DNA of 64,000 nt from NCBI RefSeq assembly GCF_026870155.1, contig NZ_CP113975.1, positions 434,001 to 498,000 on the forward strand, given 5' to 3'. The notes beneath the pieces are model-generated. The model did not search any database. It worked only from the letters and a program-made list of their open reading frames with translations, and was not told the origin of the DNA. A program made the translations under genes and the position numbers. Origin of the DNA: Flavobacterium marginilacus (GTDB lineage Bacteria; Bacteroidota; Bacteroidia; Flavobacteriales; Flavobacteriaceae). Shown piece by piece: positions 1 through 11,108 of this stretch. The stretch's first letter is position 1, and every line of letters begins with the position of its first letter.

Positions 1-966
1 AATAACGGTTTTTGCACCTTCGCCAGTGTAACCGCCCCAAATTCCGTTTACATCCAGCGTTGGTCGGATCGAATTTCGCTCATTGGTTACATAGCCGCTT
101 TCGCCGTAAATATCATTTAGGTCTAATGCTTTTTTGTATTTATCAAGATCAAAAGGAGCCTTGGCCATTTCGGCTCTTTCCTCAAGAGAAAGCTCTTCGA
201 CATTGTCATAAAAGCGAGGAATTGTAATATGATTGTTTTCGTCGTGAAGCTGGGCAATCATTTTAGCCAAAACATTAATAGGATTAGCTACTGCGCCACC
301 GTATAGTCCGGAATGCAAGTCGCGGTTAGGACCAGTAACTTCAACTTCCACATAGCTCAAACCGCGAAGTCCAGTTGTAATGGAAGGCTGCTGATTGGAA
401 ATCATTCCTGTGTCCGAAATTAGAATGACATCGTTTCTTAGTTTCTTGGTATTGTTTTCTACAAATGTTTTTAGGCTGACGCTTCCAACTTCCTCTTCAC
501 CTTCGATCATGAATTTTACGTTGCAAGGTAAAGTGTTGCTTTGTATCATATATTCAAAAGCTTTTACATGCATGTACATCTGACCTTTGTCATCACAGGC
601 ACCTCTGGCAAAAATAGCGCCTTCGGGATGGATGTCTGTTTTTTTGATAATAGGTTCAAATGGGGGAGAAGTCCATAATTCTAATGGATCGGCAGGCTGA
701 ACATCATAATGGCCGTAAACTAATACTGTAGGGAGATTTGGGTCAATTATTTTCTCTCCATATACAATTGGATAGCCTGTAGTGTCGCAAATTTCGACAA
801 AATCGCATCCTGCGGCCTCTAAACTTGTTTTTACGGCCTCGGCAGTGTCAAGGACATCTTGAGAAAAAGCAGTGTCAGCACTTACAGATGGAATTTTCAA
901 TAATTCAATTAACTCGTTGATAAACCGTTCTTTGTGTTTTGTAACATATGATTTTATATCTTCCAT
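1..966 (-). CDS. M20 family dipeptidase / metallopeptidase (3' end outside window)
   Basis: The frame is open from an ATG at 966 to the window edge, so about 322 N-terminal residues are visible. The protein reads as an M20-family metallopeptidase acting on di- or small peptides. Metal-site motifs are in order: YGHYDVQP near residue 85, ARGACDDKGQ near residue 122 and EGEEEVGS near residue 154, followed by a dimerisation-like domain with TGPNRDLHSGLYGG. There is no signal peptide, so it is probably cytoplasmic. The start begins MEDIKSYVTKHKERF, preceded by an AT-rich leader. It is divergent from the tRNA-Leu gene. The exact peptide specificity cannot be read from sequence. Confidence 0.93.
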   Translation of the reverse strand, partial: MEDIKSYVTKHKERFINELIELLKIPSVSADTAFSQDVLDTAEAVKTSLEAAGCDFVEICDTTGYPIVYGEKIIDPNLPTVLVYGHYDVQPADPLELWTSPPFEPIIKKTDIHPEGAIFARGACDDKGQMYMHVKAFEYMIQSNTLPCNVKFMIEGEEEVGSVSLKTFVENNTKKLRNDVILISDTGMISNQQPSITTGLRGLSYVEVEVTGPNRDLHSGLYGGAVANPINVLAKMIAQLHDENNHITIPRFYDNVEELSLEERAEMAKAPFDLDKYKKALDLNDIYGESGYVTNERNSIRPTLDVNGIWGGYTGEGAKTVI

Positions 967-1033
967 TGAATCAGATTTTTTTAAGAATCAAAAATACAAA
1001 AAACAGAATTAATAATTTTTTTTAAAAAATTCT

Positions 1034-1062
1034 TTGAATATTCGAAGTTATGATTATCTTTG
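1034..1062 (+). promoter_or_regulatory. Bacteroidetes-type promoter of tRNA-Leu(TAG)
   Basis: TTG at 1034-1036 (-33) and TATCTTTG at 1055-1062 (-7) are separated by 18 nt. This fits the Bacteroidetes sigma-ABfr consensus TTG / TAnnTTTG and lies just upstream of the tRNA. Confidence 0.75.
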
Positions 1063-1075
1063 CACCCACAATTGA

Positions 1076-1157
1076 GCGGATATGGTGAAATTGGTAGACA
1101 TGCCAGACTTAGGATCTGGTGCCGCAAGGCGTGTAGGTTCGAGTCCTATTATCCGCA
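1076..1157 (+). tRNA. tRNA-Leu (anticodon TAG)
   Basis: This is a class II tRNA with a long variable arm. The acceptor stem GCGGATA pairs with TATCCGC. The anticodon stem CCAGA/TCTGG closes the loop CTTAGGA, giving anticodon TAG (reads CUA). The T arm contains GGTTCGAGTCC. CCA is not encoded after the discriminator A. Confidence 0.96.
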
Positions 1158-1160
1158 CTA

Positions 1161-1188
1161 AAAACTTCTCTTCTTGAGAAGTTTTTTT
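1161..1188 (+). terminator. Rho-independent terminator after tRNA-Leu
   Basis: The stem AAACTTCTC / GAGAAGTTT with loop TTCTT runs into a T tract directly after the tRNA. Confidence 0.85.
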
Positions 1189-1696
1189 GTTTTCAGCCCT
1201 TTCGTGTCTCAATTCCTCTTGCCTTAGTGTAAAAATCTAAATAATAAAGTAACAGCAAAACCAATCTGCTGTTTTTAGATTTTCTTACTTCTGATTTTTT
1301 TTAATTGATGAAATTCAGAGTTATGAAAGATATTGCTAAGCGGTTTCCTGAAAATCCTATATTGTTTCCTTCTGAAGTAGTCCCAAGTCGCGAAGGTCTT
1401 CAGGTAGTTTGTCTTCTAAATCCTGGTGTGTTCCAGTTTGATGGTAAAATATGGATTATTATCCGCGTTGCTGAAAGACCAGAACAAAAAGATAATGTTG
1501 TGTCGTTTCAAGTTCTTACTGAAAGTAGGAATTCAAATTATTGAAATTCCTGAGAATGATCCCGAAATGATTGCCAAAGATGCGAGGGTTGTCAAATATA
1601 AAGAAGCTTATTATTTAACTACATTATCGCATTTGCGGTTGGTGTGCAGTGATGATGGGCGAAAATTCTATGAGCCCGAAGGATGTTTTTCATTAA

Positions 1697-2554
1697 GAGC
1701 CTGTTTAAAAATTTAAAATAAATAATTGTTATGGGTTAAAGAAACCGATTGAAATTTGTCTTTTTGTAGTGACCAAACCATAAAAAGATGTATCCAACCG
1801 ATTTGACAGAAACCCAGTGGCAATTTATAAAAAAGACTTTAGAATTCGATGATAGAAAGCGGAAATATAATTTGAAAATCATTTGGAATGCGATTAATTA
1901 TCTCGTAAAAACAGGTTGTCAGTGGCGAATGTTACCTAAAGATTTTCCAAAATGGCAATTAGTGTATTATTACTATTGGAAATGGTCAAATTTGGAATGT
2001 TTTGATTTATTACTGTCAAAATTGCGAGAAAAAGTCAGGTTTAATAGAGGTCAAAATACAATGCCAAGTCTAGGAATAATGGATAGTCAAAGTGTACGAT
2101 GGGGAAATAATCGTTCCTTAAATAGTTTTGATGGCAATAAAAAAGTAAAAGGAATTAAACGGCATATTGTGGTTGATAAAAATGGGTTTCTTTTGGCAAT
2201 AATGGTAACAGTTGCCAATGTCCATGATAGTAAAGCGGCAGATTTACTAATGAGGACGCTTCACTATTTTTTATGTCCTATAAAAGTAATCCTTGCCGAT
2301 GGTGGTTACAGAGGCGAAGTGATTGAAAACATAAAAAATAAATTTGGCTATATTATTCAAGTGGTAATGCGTTCAGATGATAGAAAAATGGGGTTTAAAC
2401 CTATACATAAAAGATGGATTGTAGAGAGAACATTCTCTTGGTTTGACAACGACCGAAGATTATGTAGAAATTATGAACTACTTTTTGAAACATCCGAGAA
2501 TATGGTCAAAATTGCAACTATAAAATTATTATTAAATAAAATTTAAACAGGCTC
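1697..2554 (+). mobile_element. IS5-family insertion sequence, 858 bp
   Basis: The terminal inverted repeats start GAGCCTGTTTAAA at 1697 and end TTTAAACAGGCTC at 2554. A 3-bp direct repeat TAA flanks the element (1694-1696 and 2555-2557), inside a TTAA-like target consistent with the YTAR preference of IS5 relatives. One transposase gene fills the interior. The element sits inside the GH130 pseudogene in the same orientation. Confidence 0.92.
1788..2546 (+). CDS. IS5-family DDE transposase (252 aa)
   Basis: This catalyses cut-and-paste movement of the surrounding 858-bp element. The N-terminus has the DUF4096-like block (MYPTDLTETQWQFI, then NLKIIWNAINYLVKTGCQWRMLP). The DDE triad can be read as GIMDSQSVR (first D), VILADGGYRG (second D) and RWIVERTFSWF (E). 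The length of 252 aa is normal for the short IS5 subgroups that use a single frame. The stop lies 8 bp inside the right terminal repeat. The frame looks intact, so the element may still be active. Confidence 0.93.
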   Translation: MYPTDLTETQWQFIKKTLEFDDRKRKYNLKIIWNAINYLVKTGCQWRMLPKDFPKWQLVYYYYWKWSNLECFDLLLSKLREKVRFNRGQNTMPSLGIMDSQSVRWGNNRSLNSFDGNKKVKGIKRHIVVDKNGFLLAIMVTVANVHDSKAADLLMRTLHYFLCPIKVILADGGYRGEVIENIKNKFGYIIQVVMRSDDRKMGFKPIHKRWIVERTFSWFDNDRRLCRNYELLFETSENMVKIATIKLLLNKI

Positions 2555-3310
2555 TAATAGGTGAAGGTTTTTTTGAGTCATTTGGAATTGAGGATTGCCG
2601 GTTGTCATATATAGGTGGTGTTTATTATCTGACCTATACAGCTGTATCTCCCAATGGAGTTGGAGTGGGTTTGCGCACAACTTCCGATTGGTTAAATTTT
2701 CAGTCCTACGGAATGATACTGCCTCCGCACAATAAAGACTGTACTATTTTTGAAGAAAAAATCAATAATCTTTTTTATGCTCTCCACCGTCCAAGCAGTT
2801 TGGAAATTGGCGGGAATTATATATGGCTAGCTTCTTCTCCTGATGGAATTCATTGGGGGAATCATCAGTGTATTCTGCGTACAAGAAGTCGTTTTTGGGA
2901 CATCGCCCGTATCGGTGCAGGTGCTTCTCCAATAAAAACCGAAAAAGGGTGGCTTGCTATATATCATGGTGCGAATGAAAAGCATCAATATTGTTTGGGT
3001 GCTTTTTTTAATGGATTTGGAGGATCCTTCAAGAGTAATAGCGAGAACCGAAGATCCTATTGTGTCGCCAACTGAAAATTATGAACTTGCCGGTTTCTTT
3101 GGTAATGTAGTTTTTACCAATGGACATATTCTAAATCCAGATGGTGATACTGTGACTATATATTATGGTGCTTCTGATGAATTTGTTTGTGGTGCCGAAT
3201 TCTCTATTAAAGAAATCTTTCCTTTCTGCAGTATGATCAATAGCTTCATCCTGCTATTGACTTCCATGTTGATTACCGAATCATGGTTTTTCATGATTTC
3301 CGTTTCTATG

Positions 3311-4702
3311 CTACCGTGTGGACACATCTAAAAACAATTGCCATCCCTCCATTATTGAAGCAAATTTCTGTATTCCGATAGAGAAAGTGGTTATTCCTGG
3401 TTTTCTCCCACTTGCATATCCTTTCCATCCACCAAGCCTTGCAATAACCCAAACATATCTTTTTAAATCCTTTTGGATATGAGGATTTTTTAATTTTTCT
3501 GTTTTTCCTTCTAATTTTATCATTTGATATTCTAAACATTCAAGTTCTTGATCTGAAAAACAACTTCTCGCTTCTATTTCTTCCTCTGGAATACTATATG
3601 CTATTTGCATTAAAAATAGTTTGACAATTGTCTCCATCATCATTAAAGACAATTTTCGAATAGATTTTGCAGAACCTAATTCGCTTGCTTCTATATTAAA
3701 TCCTTCCTTTTTTAGAATTCTAAAAACCTCTTCTATAATCCATCTACAAGTATACCATTCGATACATTTTAAGGCTGTGTCTAGGTCTAAGACTTTAATG
3801 GTTGTTAGTAATCTCCAGCATATTGGATTATCAATGTTATCGCCAATTTCTTTTGCTTCGATGATATATAAATCAAGGCTTTTGGGCGCATTCTTTGAAA
3901 CTAAATCATTTTTTTGGATAGTTACTTCAGAAAATCTAACTTCTAAGGTAGCTTCCCGTTTGTTTATATTTCTTCTTTTATCACCTTCTAATTCTATCGT
4001 ATATTTCCCTTTAAGAGGTTCATTGGCTATAAAACTAAACAATTTAACCTTGTTTAGTAGCGTTCTGTTTGCTCTTGCTCTTACCAATAATTCCGTCTTT
4101 TGATCTGGAATCATTGCAAATTGCTCATAAATATCACCTTCTCGATCCTGAATGATGATGACTTTTTTTGATTTCTCTAAAACTTCCTTGGATTTTTGGG
4201 AAGATTCTATCCATTTATAAGATTCCTTTTCTTCAATTGGAAGCAAATTATAATTCCTTTCCTTTTTTGTAAGTTTCTCTAAAGGCCTGTTCCATATTTT
4301 TACATCTGAAAAGCCATACGGAACAAAACTATAAGCATCTATAACGAAACTAGGATGCAGTAAAAATCCAATTCCTCCTTTTGTTGCAGCATTAGTCAAT
4401 CCTATAAATTCGTCTTTTTTAACTCTGTTTTTATGATTATATAAATTGACCTCACTTGTGTCCTGTATACATAAAACTGTTTTGTCTTGAGCTGAAAAAC
4501 AGCAGTTTGCTGACATGTTTTTAATTAATTTCGATTCTGAAACTCTTTTGTTCTGCAAGAAACGATAAACTGCTTTACATTCTGAATCGCTTTGTGTAAG
4601 CTGACGTATCGAATGAACACAATTATGAAATAAACTATCTAATATTAAATTACTCCTTTTTAATAGTCGAGAATCATCAATGTCTGTAAAATATCTTCGC
4701 AT
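3311..4702 (-). CDS. IS4-family DDE transposase (463 aa)
   Basis: The product is a full-length IS4 transposase. The DDE residues lie in VLCIQDTSEVNL (first D), IIIQDREGDIYEQF (second D) and the diagnostic Y(2)R(3)E(6)K signature YTCRWIIEEVFRILK. The N-terminal block RQLTQSDSECKAVYRFLQNK is typical of the DNA-binding region of this family. The gene runs into the terminal repeat: its last codons (GTG TCC ACA CGG TAG) are the repeat itself, and the TAG stop is the last three bases of the element. The start ATG at 4702 lies about 40 bp inside the other end. Confidence 0.95.
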   Translation of the reverse strand: MRRYFTDIDDSRLLKRSNLILDSLFHNCVHSIRQLTQSDSECKAVYRFLQNKRVSESKLIKNMSANCCFSAQDKTVLCIQDTSEVNLYNHKNRVKKDEFIGLTNAATKGGIGFLLHPSFVIDAYSFVPYGFSDVKIWNRPLEKLTKKERNYNLLPIEEKESYKWIESSQKSKEVLEKSKKVIIIQDREGDIYEQFAMIPDQKTELLVRARANRTLLNKVKLFSFIANEPLKGKYTIELEGDKRRNINKREATLEVRFSEVTIQKNDLVSKNAPKSLDLYIIEAKEIGDNIDNPICWRLLTTIKVLDLDTALKCIEWYTCRWIIEEVFRILKKEGFNIEASELGSAKSIRKLSLMMMETIVKLFLMQIAYSIPEEEIEARSCFSDQELECLEYQMIKLEGKTEKLKNPHIQKDLKRYVWVIARLGGWKGYASGRKPGITTFSIGIQKFASIMEGWQLFLDVSTR

Positions 4703-4759
4703 ATTATATCTTTATTTAGTGATAAAAATAACGAAATTGTATTTGTGTCCACACGGTAG
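3311..4759 (-). mobile_element. IS4-family insertion sequence, 1449 bp, with 9-bp target duplication
   Basis: Perfect 16-bp terminal inverted repeats CTACCGTGTGGACACA (3311-3326) and TGTGTCCACACGGTAG (4744-4759) bound the element. A 9-bp direct repeat GTTTCTATG flanks it at 3302-3310 and 4760-4768; 9 to 12 bp duplications are typical of IS4. The undamaged repeats and intact transposase point to a fairly recent insertion just beyond the recognisable end of the GH130 remnant. Confidence 0.95.
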
Positions 4760-4768
4760 GTTTCTATG

Positions 4769-5058
4769 AGGGCTTTTGTGTTAGAGAAGATAGTCGGTAT
4801 CTATATATATGTATATGTTATTTTGAAAAGGAAAACAAGTAAAGTCCGCTTAGATCCCCCTCCAAAGGGAGTATGCCCGCAGGACAGGACTATTCCTTGG
4901 TATTGAATAATCGCTAAAGAAACCCCTTGAATCCCTTTAAAACTGGCAAACCCCGCCCAGATTGCGTTCTGTAATTCAAAAAACCTCAAAGCGAGCAGTT
5001 CTAACCCTAAGGTTACCAGTGTATTAAAAAATAAACAAAAAATAATCACGAAAAGGCA
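4769..5058. other. Leader region upstream of the rRNA promoters, no convincing gene
   Basis: This stretch separates the IS4 element from the first rRNA promoter. It is richer in G and C than neighbouring spacers and contains an 82-codon minus-strand frame (4801-5049) with a hydrophobic start. I see no supporting start signal, domain or partner gene. A stretch of this kind may be conserved as DNA upstream of rRNA operons, but I cannot verify that here. Confidence 0.4.
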
Positions 5059-5088
5059 TTGTTTAAACGGAAAAACTGTCTACTTTTG
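5059..5088 (+). promoter_or_regulatory. rRNA operon promoter P1
   Basis: TTG at 5059-5061 and TACTTTTG at 5081-5088 are separated by 19 nt, and CACCCGC follows the -7 box. This is the farthest upstream of three near-identical promoters spaced about 120 bp apart. Confidence 0.8.
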
Positions 5089-5107
5089 CACCCGCAACAG
5101 CGACAGC

Positions 5108-5124
5108 GTTCCTTAAAGTACTGA
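5108..5124 (+). promoter_or_regulatory. boxA-like leader motif 1
   Basis: GTTCCTTAAAGTACTGA lies about 20 nt after the P1 -7 box. It matches the other copies at 5229, 5378 and 7486 in the pattern GTTC..T..A..A.TGA. I infer a boxA-type antitermination signal by position and resemblance; this is not proven. Confidence 0.5.
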
Positions 5125-5177
5125 CAGGTTAAAGAGATCAAAACGGAAAACATTTTCGAAAAAAAGATTTAAAAAGC

Positions 5178-5208
5178 TTGCAGGATTTAAAAAAGTGAGT
5201 TACTTTTG
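5178..5208 (+). promoter_or_regulatory. rRNA operon promoter P2
   Basis: TTG at 5178-5180 and TACTTTTG at 5201-5208 are separated by 20 nt, with CACCCCGC after the -7 box. It lies 120 bp downstream of P1. Confidence 0.8.
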
Positions 5209-5228
5209 CACCCCGCAAAACGCGTAAC

Positions 5229-5245
5229 GTTCCTTGATAGACTGA
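5229..5245 (+). promoter_or_regulatory. boxA-like leader motif 2
   Basis: GTTCCTTGATAGACTGA lies about 21 nt after the P2 -7 box, in the same relative position as copy 1 after P1. Confidence 0.5.
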
Positions 5246-5300
5246 GTAAGAGATGAGAAGAAAGAGAGATAAAATTTTTCAAAAAAACTTCAAAATAATC

Positions 5301-5330
5301 TTGCTGGTTAAAAAAGAATTGTTACTTTTG
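5301..5330 (+). promoter_or_regulatory. rRNA operon promoter P3
   Basis: TTG at 5301-5303 and TACTTTTG at 5323-5330 are separated by 19 nt, with CACCCGC after the -7 box. It is the closest promoter to 16S, about 210 bp upstream. Confidence 0.8.
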
Positions 5331-5377
5331 CACCCGCTAATCGCAATAACGATAAGTGAGAAAATAAAGAAGAACAC

Positions 5378-5394
5378 GTTCCTAGACATATTGA
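5378..5394 (+). promoter_or_regulatory. boxA-like leader motif 3
   Basis: GTTCCTAGACATATTGA differs from the pre-23S copy at 7486 at only three positions. It lies about 47 nt after P3 and 145 nt before 16S. Confidence 0.55.
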
Positions 5395-5410
5395 ATTGAC
5401 AGCCGTTTTG

Positions 5411-5434
5411 GTAGAGGCGTTGCACTGCAACGAC
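5411..5434. repeat. REP-like dyad, GTAGAG family
   Basis: GTAGAGGCGTTGCA-C-TGCAACG contains a perfect 7-bp palindrome pair CGTTGCA / TGCAACG around one base. It begins like the dyad at 52438 (GTAGAGACG). It is transcribed as part of the rRNA leader. Confidence 0.6.
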
Positions 5435-5536
5435 TAGATCAGAACAAATAAAATAAGAGTAATAGAATCGTTAAGATTTGAATAAAGACCAATAGAGACT
5501 GAGTCGAATAATAAATAAGTCGCAAGACTAAATAAT

Positions 5537-7054
<1,518 letters not shown>

Positions 7055-7181
7055 AGAGCTTTGGTGTTAGCCAAGTGCACGCCAAAGAAAGAAGACGAAG
7101 AGACTTTTGGTTTCAAATATGAAGATTATATTACTCTTGCTGTTAATTTAAAAAAAAAGAATAAAAATTAAGTAAAAACAG

Positions 7182-7255
7182 AGTCTCGTAGCTCAGCTGG
7201 TTAGAGTACTACACTGATAATGTAGGGGTCGGCAGTTCGAGTCTGCCCGGGACTA
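7182..7255 (+). tRNA. tRNA-Ile (anticodon GAT)
   Basis: It lies in the 16S-23S spacer. Acceptor AGTCTCG pairs with CGGGACT, and the anticodon stem CTACA/TGTAG encloses loop CTGATAA, giving GAT. 16S-Ile-Ala-23S is the usual order in this phylum. Confidence 0.96.
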
Positions 7256-7295
7256 CTATTTAACTTAAAAGAAGGAAATTTTAGAAGTTGAGTTA

Positions 7296-7342
7296 TCAAC
7301 AATCCGCTGAAAGCTGACGGCTGATAACTGAAAGCTAAAAAA
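7296..7342. repeat. Word-repeat spacer element (CTGAAAGCT type)
   Basis: Between tRNA-Ile and tRNA-Ala, short words GCTGAAAGCTGA, GGCTGATAACTGA and AAGCT recur with small changes. The segment looks like the other word-built intergenic elements in this window rather than conserved rRNA spacer. Confidence 0.45.
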
Positions 7343-7344
7343 AT

Positions 7345-7418
7345 GGGGGATTAGCTCAGCTGGCTAGAGCGCCTGCCTTGCACGCAGGAGGTCAACGGTT
7401 CGACTCCGTTATTCTCCA
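7345..7418 (+). tRNA. tRNA-Ala (anticodon TGC)
   Basis: Acceptor GGGGGAT pairs with ATTCTCC using G-U pairs. The anticodon stem CCTGC/GCAGG holds loop CTTGCAC, giving TGC. It is the second tRNA of the rRNA spacer. Confidence 0.96.
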
Positions 7419-7420
7419 CA

Positions 7421-7485
7421 AATGGCTGTAGGCCATAAGCTAAAAAAGCTTAAAGCGTATTGCTTAAAGCCTAAAGCTTTAGAAA
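7421..7485. repeat. Word-repeat spacer element (CTTAAAGC type)
   Basis: This spacer piece has recurring and inverted words AAGCTTAAAGC, GCTTAAAGCC and TAAAGCTTTAG, so it can fold on itself several ways. It ends where the pre-23S boxA-like motif begins. Confidence 0.45.
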
Positions 7486-7502
7486 GTTCATTGACATATT
7501 GA
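7486..7502 (+). promoter_or_regulatory. boxA-like motif before 23S
   Basis: GTTCATTGACATATTGA is the fourth copy of the motif and overlaps the 5' arm of the 23S processing stem. A boxA before 23S as well as in the leader is the usual arrangement for rRNA antitermination. Confidence 0.55.
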
Positions 7503-7527
7503 GATAAGAAATAATAAAAAGTAGAAA
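7491..7527 (+). other. 5' arm of 23S processing stem
   Basis: TTGACATATTGAGATAAG and the following bases are nearly complementary to 10529-10568, on the other side of 23S. The resulting long interrupted helix would bring both ends of pre-23S together for RNase III-type cleavage. Confidence 0.7.
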
Positions 7528-7612
7528 GAACAAATGCGTTTGTTGTTAATAGTTTTTATTTTATAGTTGCAAAACTATAAAGAATTAACAAAAAAAGCAA
7601 TAAACCGTAAGT

Positions 7613-10497
<2,885 letters not shown>

Positions 10498-10501
10498 CTC
10501 C

Positions 10502-10523
10502 TCTCCCGATGAAAATCGGGAGA
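10502..10523 (+). other. Stable hairpin after 23S with GAAA tetraloop
   Basis: TCTCCCGAT and ATCGGGAGA form a 9-bp perfect stem closed by a GAAA (GNRA) tetraloop, directly after 23S. There is no following T tract, so it is more likely a processing or stability element than a terminator. Confidence 0.65.
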
Positions 10524-10528
10524 AGAAA

Positions 10529-10568
10529 CTTTCTAAAACTTTTTATATTATTTATCTCAGTATGTTAA
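10529..10568 (+). other. 3' arm of 23S processing stem
   Basis: The segment ending TTTATCTCAGTATGTTAA pairs with the 5' arm at 7491-7527, with only a few mismatches and bulges over more than 30 bp. Confidence 0.7.
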
Positions 10569-10587
10569 GATATTTGCTCGACGCAGA

Positions 10588-10660
10588 GCAGTTGATGGTT
10601 AATAGTTGATAGTTGCTGGAGAAATCCATCAACTGACAACCAAAAACCAACAACTAACAG
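10588..10660. repeat. Word-repeat dyad between 23S and 5S (AGTTGATGG type)
   Basis: The left half repeats AGTTGATGGTTAATAGTTGATAG and the right half carries the complementary words CATCAACTGACAACC and CAACAACTAAC, so the whole folds as an imperfect hairpin built from a repeated word. Confidence 0.5.
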
Positions 10661-10663
10661 CCT

Positions 10664-10772
10664 TAAGGTGGTTATTGCGGCGGGGCTCACCTCTTCCCAT
10701 CCCGAACAGAGTAGTTAAGCCCGCCTGCGCAGATGGTACTGCAGTTATGTGGGAGAGTATGTCGCTGCCTTT
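10664..10772 (+). rRNA. rrf: 5S ribosomal RNA
   Basis: Core segments CACCTCTTCCCATCCCGAAC and GTAGTTAAGCCCGCC are typical of 5S. The 5' AAGGTGGTTATTGCGGCGG pairs with the 3' GTCGCTGCCTT as helix I. The ends are estimated to within a few bases. Confidence 0.93.
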
Positions 10773-10779
10773 CTTTATA

Positions 10780-10813
10780 AAAACCCTGTTTCATAACGAA
10801 ACGGGGTTTTTTA
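10780..10813 (+). terminator. Terminator after 5S
   Basis: AAACCCTGTTTC (10781-10792) pairs with GAAACGGGGTTT (10798-10809) around ATAAC and is followed by T residues. Confidence 0.85.
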
Positions 10814-10839
10814 TTAAGATTTGAATATTTTCATTCTTA

Positions 10840-10912
10840 GGTACCTTAGCTCAGATGGTAGAGCAATGGACTGAAAATCCATGTGTCCCTGGTTCGATCC
10901 CTGGAGGTACCA
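10840..10912 (+). tRNA. tRNA-Phe (anticodon GAA), copy 1
   Basis: Acceptor GGTACCT pairs with AGGTACC, and the anticodon loop CTGAAAA gives GAA. The 73-nt sequence is identical to the minus-strand copy at 56509-56581. Confidence 0.97.
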
Positions 10913-10920
10913 CAATAAAT

Positions 10921-11006
10921 GCTCGGATGGTGAAATTGGTAGACACGCTGGACTTAAAATCCAGTGAACAGCAATGTTCGTGCGGGTTCAAGTCCCGCTC
11001 TGAGTA
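10921..11006 (+). tRNA. tRNA-Leu (anticodon TAA)
   Basis: This is a class II tRNA with a long variable arm (GAACAGCAATGTTC). The anticodon stem CTGGA/TCCAG holds loop CTTAAAA, giving TAA. Acceptor GCTCGGA pairs with TCTGAGT using wobble pairs. It lies 8 nt after tRNA-Phe, so the two are probably cotranscribed. Confidence 0.95.
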
Positions 11007-11010
11007 CAAA

Positions 11011-11050
11011 AAAAAGCTTCATGCAGCATTAGCTAAATGAAGCTTTTTTT
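11011..11050 (+). terminator. Terminator after tRNA-Leu(TAA)
   Basis: AAAAGCTTCAT pairs with ATGAAGCTTTT around a 14-nt loop and runs into a long T tract. Confidence 0.85.
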
Positions 11051-11108
11051 TGTTAGAATTTTATCGGATCAATCCGTTTTTTACCGGATCAGGTGCAAAA
11101 GTTGGGGA

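Larger units (their letters stand above)
1308..3242 (+). pseudogene. GH130 beta-mannoside phosphorylase-like pseudogene, broken by an IS element and frameshifts
   Basis: The fragments read as a glycoside hydrolase family 130 phosphorylase, whose members phosphorolyse beta-mannosides. Pieces in order are NPILFPSEVVPSREG, a restored GIEDCRL, KDCTIFEEKINNLFYALHRP, DGIHWGNH, GAGASPIKTEKGWLAIYHG, ARTEDPIVSP and VTIYYGASDEFVCGAEFSI. Three lesions are visible: an extra A near 1527, an IS5-family element at 1697-2554, and an extra T in the T run at 3003-3009. Removing 1697-2557 (the element plus one TSD copy) rejoins the frame as SLIGEGFFESFGIEDCRL. The 3' boundary is approximate: the last recognisable part is near 3215, and an in-phase stop near 3242 needs one more frame change. 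The start is taken as ATG 1308; TTG 1305 is also in frame. Family confidence is high; the exact substrate is unknown. Confidence 0.85.

Noticed and set aside
3243..3310. Possible start of a further gene after the GH130 remnant (a frame reading IDFHVDYRIMVFHDFRFY, continuing past the IS4)
   Set aside because: The frame is short, has an upstream stop and lacks a recognisable family; it may be chance coding appearance.
4801..5049. 82-codon minus-strand frame upstream of the rRNA promoters as a gene
   Set aside because: No start signal, domain or operon partner is visible, and it lies in non-coding leader DNA. It is kept only as a low-interest finding.
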